Shown piece by piece: positions 7,613 to 16,126 of a stretch of 64,000 nt of DNA. The DNA comes from Verrucomicrobiota bacterium (lineage in GTDB: Bacteria; Verrucomicrobiota; Kiritimatiellia; CAIQIC01; JAGNIJ01). Numbering within the stretch: the stretch's first letter is position 1; each line of letters starts with the position of its first letter. The stretch covers positions 186,001 through 250,000 of the forward strand of contig JAKLGK010000006.1 of the NCBI GenBank assembly GCA_022710725.1. The letters run 5' to 3'. The notes below the pieces were generated by a model, which worked only from the letters and a program-made list of their open reading frames with translations, was not told the origin of the DNA and did no database searches. The position numbers and the translations under genes are program-made.

Positions 7613-9604
7613 TTAGAATTGGCAGGAGATGTTCGCGAAATAGTTCCGGCCTTCCTCCGGGTAGCCCTCGGCCAGCTCGTAATCCTCGTCGAAGACGTTC
7701 TTCACGCCGCCGGCGAGGGCGAAGCCCCGCGGCAGGGCCACGCGCGCGCAGAAGTTCGCCACCCAGAAGCCGTCGACCTCGACGCCGTCGCTGGAGGCGT
7801 AGCGCGAGGAGCTGTACTCCACGCCCGGCACGAGGGTCCACTTCGGCGTCGGCTTCCACTCCGCGTAGCCGAGGAGCCGGTGCTCGGGCGCGCCGGTCGG
7901 CTTCAGGTCGGGATTCGAGGTGTTTTCGACTTCCAGCCAGGCGTAATCGAGGCCGAGCTTCCAGCCCCCGGAGGCGCCGGGCCAGGCGATCCCGGCCTCG
8001 ACGCCGCGATGCTCGGCGTCGCCGACGTTCCGGGCCTGGTGCATCCAGGCGCCGGTCGTTTCGTCGAGCTCGATGAAGTCCACCCGCTGGATCGCGTCGC
8101 TCACCCGGCTGTAGAACGCGCTGACATGGCCCTCCACGCGCTCGTTGAGCAGCCCGGCGTAGCCGGCCTCGAAGTGGTCGGCCGTTTCCGTCTCGAGCTC
8201 CGGGTTGGGCCGGGCCGTGCCGCCGCGGCGGGCGTAGCGCTCGCCGAGGGAGGGGAACCGGGACTTCCGCGCGTACGTGGCCCGGAACGCGCCGCCCGGG
8301 ATGGAGAAGAACAGGCCGACCTGCGGATTGACGGCCGAGTCATCGCCGCCCGGCAGGTCCTGCGGCGAGGCGCCGGACCGGTCCTCGGCCTTCCGGTTGT
8401 CGTACTGCTCGTAGCCCAGGCCCACGGCCAGCGTCCACGCGTCGCGGAAGCGGAGCCCATCCTCGGCGGACACCGCGATCGTGTCGTCGCTGAACTCGGA
8501 TTCCTCCTGCCCGTCGTTGTGCTCGCGGTGGGTATCCTGCCGGAAGTGCGCGGTGACCCGCGGCGCGCGCTGCTGGCCGGGCAGCACGCCGGCCTCGATC
8601 GCCCCGCCGACGGATTCATCGTCGTCGTGGCTCGTGAACGCCGAGGGGCCGGACTGCGTCGTGTAGGAATCGTCGTCGTACGACTCCAGCGTGTCCTCGA
8701 AGGTGGCGTAGAAGAGGCGGGGCTTGAGGTAGGCGTTCATGCCGAGCGTTTTCCGGCCGGCGAGGTAGAGGCTGTTCTGTTCCCGCGAGGGAAAGCGCCA
8801 GTAACGGGGCTGGACGCGGGGATCGTCGCCCGCGTAGGGAGGCGCGCCGAACTCGTTGTCCTGCCGGGCGAAGCCGGCGGCGATCTCGTCGCCGCTCTGC
8901 GGGGTCCAGGCGCCCTGGAGGCGGAGTTCGAGGTCGCGGCTGTCGGAGTTCTCGCGCCGGTCGCCGTCCTCGCCGGCAGCGGGCGGGAAGTCGTCGGACA
9001 CGGTGAAATAGTCGCGCTCGCGGTAGGCGACGCCGCCCTGGAGGTGGCCGCGCGCGTGGAGCATGCCGGCGCGGGCGGCGCCCTCGAGCCCCTCGCCGCT
9101 GAACGCGCCGCCCCGGAGCAGCAGTTCGCGCGAGCGCGCCGGCTTGCGGCTGACCGCGTTGACCGCGCCGGCCAGCGTGTTGGGGCCGTAGGCCAGGGGG
9201 CTGAACCCGCGCGCCACGCTGATATCCGCCATGTCGAGCAGCCCGAGCCGGCCGAGGTCCGCCCGGCCGCCGGGGGGCGGGCCGGCCGGCAGGCCGTCGA
9301 GGAACAGCGGGGCCTGGTTCAAACCGAAGCCGCGCACGCGGATGGTTTTCGCGTTGAAGTCGCCGTCGCGGTCCGGGGAGACGCCGGGGAGCAGGGCGGC
9401 GGCGTTCGCGAGGTCCGCGGCCCCGCGGAGTTCGGCGGCCCCGCCGTCCGTGCGATCCGCGGCGCCGAGAAGGACCTGCGGCGTCGGGCCGGCAGGCGTG
9501 ATCTCGCCGAGGTCGAAGCGGGAGGATTCGGACAGCGCGCAGGGCGCGGAGGCCGCCAGGACGGCCGCGCCCGCCGCCGCGATCCGGCTGCGGAATGTGT
9601 TCAT
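7613..9604 (-). CDS. TonB-dependent outer-membrane receptor
   Basis: The 663-residue receptor has a signal peptide (1 to ~25), a plug domain (about 55-170, with IRVRGFGLNQAPLFLDGLPAG and the PNTLAGAVNAVSRKP motif) and a 22-strand-type barrel ending in the aromatic NISCQF. The C-terminal GGVKNVFDEDYELAEGYPEEGRNYF is typical of receptors related to BtuB/FecA/colicin I. The start at 9604 was chosen for its AAGGAG site 8 nt upstream; the open frame extends further but without coding character. The substrate is not evident: no cobalamin riboswitch was found upstream. Its energisers (exbB, exbD, tonB) are encoded downstream. Confidence 0.93.
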   Translation of the reverse strand: MNTFRSRIAAAGAAVLAASAPCALSESSRFDLGEITPAGPTPQVLLGAADRTDGGAAELRGAADLANAAALLPGVSPDRDGDFNAKTIRVRGFGLNQAPLFLDGLPAGPPPGGRADLGRLGLLDMADISVARGFSPLAYGPNTLAGAVNAVSRKPARSRELLLRGGAFSGEGLEGAARAGMLHARGHLQGGVAYRERDYFTVSDDFPPAAGEDGDRRENSDSRDLELRLQGAWTPQSGDEIAAGFARQDNEFGAPPYAGDDPRVQPRYWRFPSREQNSLYLAGRKTLGMNAYLKPRLFYATFEDTLESYDDDSYTTQSGPSAFTSHDDDESVGGAIEAGVLPGQQRAPRVTAHFRQDTHREHNDGQEESEFSDDTIAVSAEDGLRFRDAWTLAVGLGYEQYDNRKAEDRSGASPQDLPGGDDSAVNPQVGLFFSIPGGAFRATYARKSRFPSLGERYARRGGTARPNPELETETADHFEAGYAGLLNERVEGHVSAFYSRVSDAIQRVDFIELDETTGAWMHQARNVGDAEHRGVEAGIAWPGASGGWKLGLDYAWLEVENTSNPDLKPTGAPEHRLLGYAEWKPTPKWTLVPGVEYSSSRYASSDGVEVDGFWVANFCARVALPRGFALAGGVKNVFDEDYELAEGYPEEGRNYFANISCQF

Positions 9605-9727
9605 CGCCGATCTCCTTCGTGATGGGCCCGCGCCGACACCAGGGTCCGGGCCGCCCGCCGGCTCGCTTTCGCGCGCAGCCTCTTGGCCGATAGTCATAGA
9701 GGCGAAAAAGGGGGGAGGCAAGAGAAT

Positions 9728-9757
9728 ATAGGTCGTATACGTCCTATGGGACCTATT
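9728..9757. promoter_or_regulatory. palindromic operator-like site between the receptor and amylase genes
   Basis: A 20-bp near-perfect palindrome (ATAGG-T-CGTATACG-T-CCTAT, one mismatched pair) at 9728-9747 is followed by a third half-site, GACCTA, at 9750-9755. Together these give TAGGTC, GTCCTA and GACCTA, variants of one half-site. A TATATT box reading toward the receptor overlaps the left edge. The site sits 124 bp upstream of the receptor and about 60-90 bp upstream of the GH13 start. The cognate regulator is unknown. Confidence 0.5.
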
Positions 9758-9815
9758 GTTAAGAAACAGGCTTGAGCCCGGTCTCGCGGCCGGGTACAGG
9801 AAGCGGGAGAACGCC

Positions 9816-12158
9816 ATGCGAGAACGGTTCCTCATCGGCATGTGGTTGATCCTGCTCGCCGCCGCGGCGGCCCAGGAGCCGCTGGGCGTCACCAGCGGGC
9901 CGGGGTGGACCACGTTCCGGGTCTGGGCGCCGAACGCGCGCTCGGTCGAGGTCGTCGGCGATTTCAACGGCTGGAAGGCCTCGGCCGCCGAGCGGCTGGC
10001 CCTGGACAAGGCCTCGGGCATCTGGTCCGGCACGCTCCAGCGCAGCCTGCCGTCCGGCGCGTACCGCTACCTGATCAACGGCAACCTGCCCCGGCGCGAC
10101 CCGTACGCGCGGGCCGTGACACCCGACGGGCGCAGTTCGGCGTTCTACGACCCGGCTGCCTTCGCGTGGCAGGACGACCGGCCCGCGGCCCGGCCGATCG
10201 AGGACCTCGTGATCTACGAGATGCACATCGGCGCGTTCTACGACCCCAAGCCGCAGGACGGCCTGCCCGGGACGTTCCAGGACGCCATCAAGGCGCTCGG
10301 CCACCTCGTGGAGCTCGGCGTCAGCGCCGTGTGCGTCATGCCCGTCCACGAGTTCAACGGCTTGCACAGCTGGGGATACAACCCCAGCGACGTATTCGCC
10401 GTCGAGCAGGCGTACGGCGGGCCCGACGGCCTGAAGGCGTTCGTCAAGGCCTGCCACAAGGCCGGGATCGCCGTGCACCTGGACGTGGTCCACAATCATT
10501 ACGGCCCGGACAATCTCGACCTGCTGCGCTTCGACGGCCCGGGCGGCGAGCGGGAAGGCGGAATCTACTTCTACGACCAGCCGGGGCTCGCCAGCACCCC
10601 GTGGGGGCCGCGGCCGCGGTTCGACGAGCCCATGGTGCGCCGGTTCATCAAGGACAACACGATGATGTGGCTGGAGGAGTACCGCGTGGACGGGTTCCGC
10701 TGGGATTCCCCGATCAACATCCGCGCCTGGCGCGAAGGGGCGGAGCCAATCCCCGCGGGCTCGCAGATGCTGGAGGACATCAACAGCCAGATCCGCAGCC
10801 GGTTCCCGCAGGCGCACAGCATCGCCGAGGACTCGATGGACATCGGCAATTTCCACGGCTCGTGGGACTTCGAGTTCCACCACCAGGTCCTGCCCGTGCT
10901 CAAGGCGGCCACCGACGCCGAGCGCGGCATCGGGCCGATCGGGAGCGCCCTCGAGTGGCGGCCGTCCACCATGGCGCGGGTGATCTACGTGGACAACCAC
11001 GACGAGGCGGGCCAGATCAACCGGCAGACGCGGATCGCCTCGGACGTCGATCCGGCCAACCCGGCGGGCGAACGCGCGCGCCGGCTCTGCGCGCTGGGCG
11101 CAGTACTCACGCTGACCGCGCCGGGCGTGCCGCTGATCCTGATGGGCAACGAGTTCCAGGAGAGCGGGCCGTTCCACGACAACCGGCCGCTGGACTGGGG
11201 CAAGAAGCAGCGCCACGCGGGCCAGTTCGCCCTGCACCGCGATCTCATCCGGCTGCGCCGCAACCTCGACGGGCGGGGGGAGGCGCTGAAGGGGATGGAG
11301 ATCCGCGTCCCGATCCTCGACAGCGAGCGGCAGTGGGCGGTGTACTGGCGCTGGCACGAGCGCGCGCCCGGCGCGCCGATGGTGGCGGCCGTCAATTTCT
11401 CGGAGCAGCCGGTGGAGAACGCCGAGATCCCGTTCCCCGCGCCGGGGCCCTGGGACATGCTCGTGGACACCGAGCGCGCGCAGTACGGCGGGCCCGTCCG
11501 GCAGGAGATCGTCCGCGCGATCCTGGCGGACAAGCCGGCCGGCAAGGTCCGCATGACGCTGCCGCCGTTCAGCGCGCGGCTGTTCGCGCTGGCGCCGGGG
11601 GCCCGGGCCGCGACGTCTCCGTCCGAGGCGCCCGAGGAGACCGGCGCCACGCGCAAGCAGGCGGCCTCCCTGTACACGGCGATGCGCCTCATCAGCAACG
11701 TGAACAACTGGGATCCGAAGGGCTGGCCGATGAAGCTGGTGAAGGACTTCGAGTGGGAAGGCCGGGCCGAGTTCAGGCAGGCGGAGAACGTCGAGCTGAA
11801 GCTGGCGGCGGACGACGGCTTCCTCTACTGGGGCGCGGCGGACGACTGGGCGGTGCCGGTCCCGCACACCGGCACGCTCAAGCGGCGCGGCGACGGCGTG
11901 AAGCTCGAGGGCGCGCTCGACGGGGCGTACCGGGTGCGCTTCAACGAGGACACGCTGGAGTTCCGCATTGAGCCGGCCGGGGCGGGGGAGGCGCCGGGCG
12001 AGTTCCGGACGTGGACAGGCGCCAGCGGCAGCCGGGTGCAGGCCCGCCTGGTTTCCGTCAAGGGCGGCCAGGTGATCCTCGAACGGCCGGACGGACAGAG
12101 GGTGTCGATCACCATCGACGGCTTGAGCGCGGCCGACCAGGAATACCTTCAGCGTTGA
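9816..12158 (+). CDS. secreted GH13 alpha-amylase/branching-enzyme-like glycosidase with SHD1 domain
   Basis: The 780-residue exported enzyme acts on alpha-1,4-glucans. A signal peptide (1 to ~19) precedes an isoamylase/CBM48-type N-terminal domain (about 25-110, with TFRVWAPNARSVEVVGDFNGW). The GH13 barrel carries region I DVVHNHY, nucleophile Asp297 (GFRWDSP), acid Glu338 (IAEDSMD) and Asp396 (VDNHDE). The overall pattern resembles branching enzymes or maltooligosyltrehalose hydrolases. A second starch-binding-like domain lies at about 625-715 (LISNVNNWDPKGWPM). The last ~50 residues (RTWTGASGSRVQARLVSVKG to ITIDGLSAADQEYL) are an SHD1 domain, a hallmark of PVC bacteria. The ATG at 9816 has an AAGCGGGAGA site; the frame is open upstream. 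Confidence 0.88.
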   Translation: MRERFLIGMWLILLAAAAAQEPLGVTSGPGWTTFRVWAPNARSVEVVGDFNGWKASAAERLALDKASGIWSGTLQRSLPSGAYRYLINGNLPRRDPYARAVTPDGRSSAFYDPAAFAWQDDRPAARPIEDLVIYEMHIGAFYDPKPQDGLPGTFQDAIKALGHLVELGVSAVCVMPVHEFNGLHSWGYNPSDVFAVEQAYGGPDGLKAFVKACHKAGIAVHLDVVHNHYGPDNLDLLRFDGPGGEREGGIYFYDQPGLASTPWGPRPRFDEPMVRRFIKDNTMMWLEEYRVDGFRWDSPINIRAWREGAEPIPAGSQMLEDINSQIRSRFPQAHSIAEDSMDIGNFHGSWDFEFHHQVLPVLKAATDAERGIGPIGSALEWRPSTMARVIYVDNHDEAGQINRQTRIASDVDPANPAGERARRLCALGAVLTLTAPGVPLILMGNEFQESGPFHDNRPLDWGKKQRHAGQFALHRDLIRLRRNLDGRGEALKGMEIRVPILDSERQWAVYWRWHERAPGAPMVAAVNFSEQPVENAEIPFPAPGPWDMLVDTERAQYGGPVRQEIVRAILADKPAGKVRMTLPPFSARLFALAPGARAATSPSEAPEETGATRKQAASLYTAMRLISNVNNWDPKGWPMKLVKDFEWEGRAEFRQAENVELKLAADDGFLYWGAADDWAVPVPHTGTLKRRGDGVKLEGALDGAYRVRFNEDTLEFRIEPAGAGEAPGEFRTWTGASGSRVQARLVSVKGGQVILERPDGQRVSITIDGLSAADQEYLQR

Positions 12159-12173
12159 CGCCGTCGGCGATGT

Positions 12174-12653
12174 TCAGCGCAGGCGCGCGCAGATTTCGTC
12201 CGGAAGCCGGTCCCTGTTTTCGGCTTCGACCCGGCAGACGCGGCGGATATTCGCCGCCCCGATGATTTCCCGCCAACGTTGCAGGGCGCGCTCCTGGATG
12301 ACGGCCAGCACCGGCCCGTCGCGTCGGAAGAGGTCCGCCACGGCCCCGGTGAATTCCATCACCTCCAGTTCCAGGAGGCCGAGTTCGTCCAGGACCACGG
12401 GTTCGCGCCCGGCGCCCAGGCATTTCACCGCGAAGTCGGCGAAGGCCCCGGGCATCACTTCGTAGGGAGGCGCGCGCCCGTCCTGCCGCCGGGCGCAGAC
12501 GCGGCGCTCGCCGCGCCACGTTTCGACGATCACCTCGTCGCGCTGCCTCCGCGTGCAGAAGCCGGCCGGCTCGCGCCAGCCCAACCGGCTCATGACCTCG
12601 CGGACGACGGTGCTTTTTCCCGCTCCGATGGCGCCTGTAAGCACGATTTTCAT
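12174..12653 (-). CDS. THEP1-like nucleoside-triphosphatase
   Basis: This small P-loop protein (159 aa) has the Walker A motif GAIGAGKST at residues 7-15, a Walker B-like LDELGLLELE, and the ADLFRRDGPVLAVIQER segment typical of the NTPase/THEP1 (DUF265) family. These proteins hydrolyse NTPs in vitro; their cellular role is not settled. It sits in the minus orientation between two plus-strand glucan hydrolase genes, converging on the GH13 gene and diverging from the GH31 gene. Confidence 0.85.
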   Translation of the reverse strand: MKIVLTGAIGAGKSTVVREVMSRLGWREPAGFCTRRQRDEVIVETWRGERRVCARRQDGRAPPYEVMPGAFADFAVKCLGAGREPVVLDELGLLELEVMEFTGAVADLFRRDGPVLAVIQERALQRWREIIGAANIRRVCRVEAENRDRLPDEICARLR

Positions 12654-12728
12654 GGGTGGCGAGACCGATACTGGACTCCGTATTTATTTGGGTGTAAAGT
12701 AAAAACGAATCAGGCGGAGGCCCCGGGC

Positions 12729-15700
12729 ATGAGAGCACTCGTTCGATATCCGGTGAAGGCGGCGTGTATCGCGCTGGCGCTGTCGGCCCTTTCCGGCCGG
12801 GCGTCGATCCAGACCAACGGCCCGGTGTCGTCGGTCCAGGTCGTGACCAACGCGGCCTCCGGCAACCGGAGTTTCATCTTCCACCTTTCCCCGACCGGCG
12901 CGGTGGAAGTCGCGCCGCACGCCGCGGACGCGGTCCGCGTCCGGTTCCACTGGGACTCGCTCTGGGACAAGGAGGAGGTCGGCATCGCGAAGCCGTTCTC
13001 CAACTGGCCGGCGTTCAGCGTGAATTTCAGCGAGAGCGGCAGCACGCAGTTCGTGATCACGAGCAGCCAGCTGCGGATCGAGGTGCAGAAAACGCCGGTG
13101 TTCAATATCGCGTTTCGCGACCCGTCCGGCTACGAACTGCTGCGCGCGCGGCGGATGGAGTACGACTGGAACTACCAGCCGGGCAGCGACAGCTCGTACG
13201 AGATGGTCAACTGGGGTTCCGTATCGGTCAGCAACCTGCCGAACGGCTTCAAGCTCAAGGCGGTCATGGAGATGCCCGCCGACGAGGCCTACTTCGGGCT
13301 GGGCGAGTTCGCGGGGCCGCTGAACCGGCGCGGCTACAACATCCAGGGCTGGAACCAGGACACGTACTACTGGCAGGAATCCCGCAACCCGATGTACATG
13401 ACGCTCCCGATGTACTACGGGATGCGCCCGGCGACGAACGGGACGCCGGCGCGGGCGTACGGCGTGTTCTTCAACAACCCGTCGCGCCCGACGTTCCGCA
13501 TGGGCACGCAGTGGGGCGACGCCTATTCCTTCGAGGCGGGGGACGGCCAGCTCGATTACTACTTCTTCGGCGGCGGGGCCGATCATGCGCCGCTGGACGT
13601 GCTGAACCGTTACTCCGAGCTGATCGGCTACCCCGCCAAGATGCCCCGGTGGGCGTACGGCTACCATCATTCCCGGCATTCCTACTGGGTGCAGCACCAG
13701 GTGCACACGCTGCTCGACCAGTTCCGGCAGTACGGCGTGCCGCTGGACGCGGTGTACCTCGACATCGGCACGCAGGACAACTACCACCAGATGACGTTCA
13801 ACGCGGGCTACACGAACGTCGCCGGCCTGATCCAGTACGCGGCCAGCAAGGGCGTGCGCGTCGTCCCGCTGATCGAGCCGCTGCTGAAGACGAGCGACCC
13901 GATGTACAGCGAGGCGTACTCCAGCCTGCATTTCCTGAAGGCCAACGACCTGTCCACCTACGTCGGCACGAATTTCCTGGGCAACGTCTCGTGGCTCGAC
14001 TTCAGCAGCTCTTTTGCGCGGGACTGGTGGAAGGCGAAGATGACGAACTACCTGCACCAGTATCCCTTCCCCGGCATCTGGAACGACCTCAACGAGCCCA
14101 ACGAAAACGCGATGGCCCTGAACGTGGTGTACTACTGCGACGACAAGTACGGCGGGGGCACCAACAACAACGACAGCCGCAAGTGGCACCAGGTCAACAA
14201 GAACACGTTCAACGTCCGGCAGACCTCGCTGACCTACGACACGCTGAAAACGCGCGACCCCGTCGGCCGCCCCTTCGTCTTGAGCCGGGCGGGCTGGCCC
14301 GGGGTCCAGGCCTACGCCGGAGGGTGGAGCGGGGACAACATCGCGAGCTGGGATCACCTCCGGCACAACATCCGGCTGGGGATCAGCGTCATGATCTCCG
14401 GCCAGGCGATGTTCGGCCACGACATCGGCGGGTTCATCAACCACCCGTCCAACGAGATGATGACCCGCTGGGTGCAGTGGGGCGTGTTCAACCCGTTTGC
14501 CCGGGCGCACTCGATGGACGTCGAGGGCGAGCCGGACCGCCCGCCCTGGGCGTTCGACAGCCCGTACTTCGAGATCATCCGCGAGCACATCCGCTTCCGC
14601 TACGAGCTGATGCCCTACCTCTACACGCTGGCGCACCGGTCCACGACCAACGGCACGCCGATGAATACGCCGCCGGCCTTCCACTTCCGGGCCGACGGCA
14701 ACATGTACGCCACCAACAGCCAGCCCAACGAGTACGATTTCATGGTCGGCGACTCGCTGCTGGTGGCGCCGGTCTGGACGGAAGGCGCCCGGCAGCGCGA
14801 GGCCTACCTGCCGTACGGCACGTGGTGGTATGACTATCGATACGACACCCGGCACGCGGGCGGGCAGACCCTGGCCGTGCCGGCCTCCGTCGCGTCGATC
14901 CCGCTCTTTGTCCGCGAGGGCTCCATCATTCCGATGGGCCCCTGGATGAACTACACGGATGAGAGCGCGCCCGGCTACCTGAACCTGCACGTCTGGCCCG
15001 CCGCCTCGGCCGAGTTCACCCTGTACGAGGACGACGGGATCTCCACCAACTACCTGGCCGGCCAGTACGCGAGCGCGCGGCTGACCAGCCAGACCAACGC
15101 CGCCTCGTTCTCCTTCACCGTCGGCGCGCGGCAGGGCTCCTTTGATCCCGGCGAGCGCGACTACTACATCGTGGCGCACGACGTGCCGCCCGCGAGCGGC
15201 GTGACGCTCGGAGGCTCGGCGGTGACCCGCGTGGCGCCCGCCGCCATCCGCACGAACACCGGCGCCGCTTGGTGCTACGACGCGGCGTCCCGCCGCCTGA
15301 CCGTGAAAGTGCCCGACACCGGCGGCGAGCGCGCCGTCGTGGCGAACTACCGGGGCTCGGAAACCGCCGCGCCGGCGGCCTACACGTCCAGCCACAGCAA
15401 CCTGGCCGTCGCCGGCACCTTCAACAACTGGAACGAGGGCGCGCGGAACATGCGGAAGGTGACGAACAACACGTGGGCCGCCGTGCTGGAACTGCCGGCA
15501 ACGAACCGCGTGGAGTTCAAGTTCGTGGCCAACGACTCCTGGTCGACGAACTGGGGCGACCTGAACCAGGGCGGCCAGCAGGTGCCGATTTCCGGGACGG
15601 CGGATTCCTCGGCCCTCAATATCGTGGCCACCAACCTGGCGGCCGGGCTCTACACCTTCCGCTTCAACGACCAGACCCTCGCGTACTCGGTGCAGACCGC

Positions 15701-16097
15701 CGCGTCCTCCGACAGCGACGGCGACGGCATGGACGACGAGTGGGAGACCGACTACGGCTTCCAGCCCCTCAACCGCAACGACGCCGCCGGGGACGAGAGC
15801 GGCAGCGGGCTGAACAATCTCGGCAAGTACATCGCGGGCCTCGACCCGTTGAGTCCGACGGCGACGTTCGAAGTGGACGGGTTGTTCCCGGCGGGCGCCG
15901 GCGGGTTCCGCCTGGCGTGGGATGCCGTCAGCGGGCGGTTTTACGGAATCTGGTTCACGACGAACGACCTGCGCATGCCCAGTTGGGCCGAGGTGCCCGG
16001 CCTGACGAATCTCGTGGGCAACGGCCCGACCAACGCGCTGGACACGAACACCAGTTCCGACCTGCGCTTCTACCGGATCGGCGTCCGGCGGCAATAG
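12729..16097 (+). CDS. secreted GH31 alpha-glucosidase with C-terminal CBM and calcium-repeat tail
   Basis: The protein (1122 aa) is a family 31 glycosidase. After a signal peptide (1 to ~25) comes the GH31 N-terminal beta domain, then the barrel (RWAYGYHHSRHSYW; LDAVYLDIGTQ). The nucleophile is Asp453 in IWNDLNEPN and the acid/base is Asp536 in GGWSGDN. Distal beta domains follow. Near 890-970 there is a CBM48-like module (LAVAGTFNNWNEGARNMRKV, then FKFVANDSWSTNWGD). A DSDGDGMDDEWE segment resembles EF-hand/thrombospondin type 3 calcium repeats, and the last ~65 residues (FRLAWDAVSGRFYGIWFT) form a small terminal domain seen in PVC secreted proteins. A GGAGG site precedes the ATG at 12729. 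It likely removes alpha-linked glucose from glucan oligomers. Confidence 0.9.
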   Translation: MRALVRYPVKAACIALALSALSGRASIQTNGPVSSVQVVTNAASGNRSFIFHLSPTGAVEVAPHAADAVRVRFHWDSLWDKEEVGIAKPFSNWPAFSVNFSESGSTQFVITSSQLRIEVQKTPVFNIAFRDPSGYELLRARRMEYDWNYQPGSDSSYEMVNWGSVSVSNLPNGFKLKAVMEMPADEAYFGLGEFAGPLNRRGYNIQGWNQDTYYWQESRNPMYMTLPMYYGMRPATNGTPARAYGVFFNNPSRPTFRMGTQWGDAYSFEAGDGQLDYYFFGGGADHAPLDVLNRYSELIGYPAKMPRWAYGYHHSRHSYWVQHQVHTLLDQFRQYGVPLDAVYLDIGTQDNYHQMTFNAGYTNVAGLIQYAASKGVRVVPLIEPLLKTSDPMYSEAYSSLHFLKANDLSTYVGTNFLGNVSWLDFSSSFARDWWKAKMTNYLHQYPFPGIWNDLNEPNENAMALNVVYYCDDKYGGGTNNNDSRKWHQVNKNTFNVRQTSLTYDTLKTRDPVGRPFVLSRAGWPGVQAYAGGWSGDNIASWDHLRHNIRLGISVMISGQAMFGHDIGGFINHPSNEMMTRWVQWGVFNPFARAHSMDVEGEPDRPPWAFDSPYFEIIREHIRFRYELMPYLYTLAHRSTTNGTPMNTPPAFHFRADGNMYATNSQPNEYDFMVGDSLLVAPVWTEGARQREAYLPYGTWWYDYRYDTRHAGGQTLAVPASVASIPLFVREGSIIPMGPWMNYTDESAPGYLNLHVWPAASAEFTLYEDDGISTNYLAGQYASARLTSQTNAASFSFTVGARQGSFDPGERDYYIVAHDVPPASGVTLGGSAVTRVAPAAIRTNTGAAWCYDAASRRLTVKVPDTGGERAVVANYRGSETAAPAAYTSSHSNLAVAGTFNNWNEGARNMRKVTNNTWAAVLELPATNRVEFKFVANDSWSTNWGDLNQGGQQVPISGTADSSALNIVATNLAAGLYTFRFNDQTLAYSVQTAASSDSDGDGMDDEWETDYGFQPLNRNDAAGDESGSGLNNLGKYIAGLDPLSPTATFEVDGLFPAGAGGFRLAWDAVSGRFYGIWFTTNDLRMPSWAEVPGLTNLVGNGPTNALDTNTSSDLRFYRIGVRRQ

Positions 16098-16126
16098 AGC
16101 CGGCCGCGCGCCGCCGCGGCCCCGGG

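Noticed and set aside
9604..9760. Possible cobalamin riboswitch upstream of the TonB-dependent receptor
   Set aside because: I looked for the B12-box and the conserved GCCACTG-type core on the minus strand and found neither.
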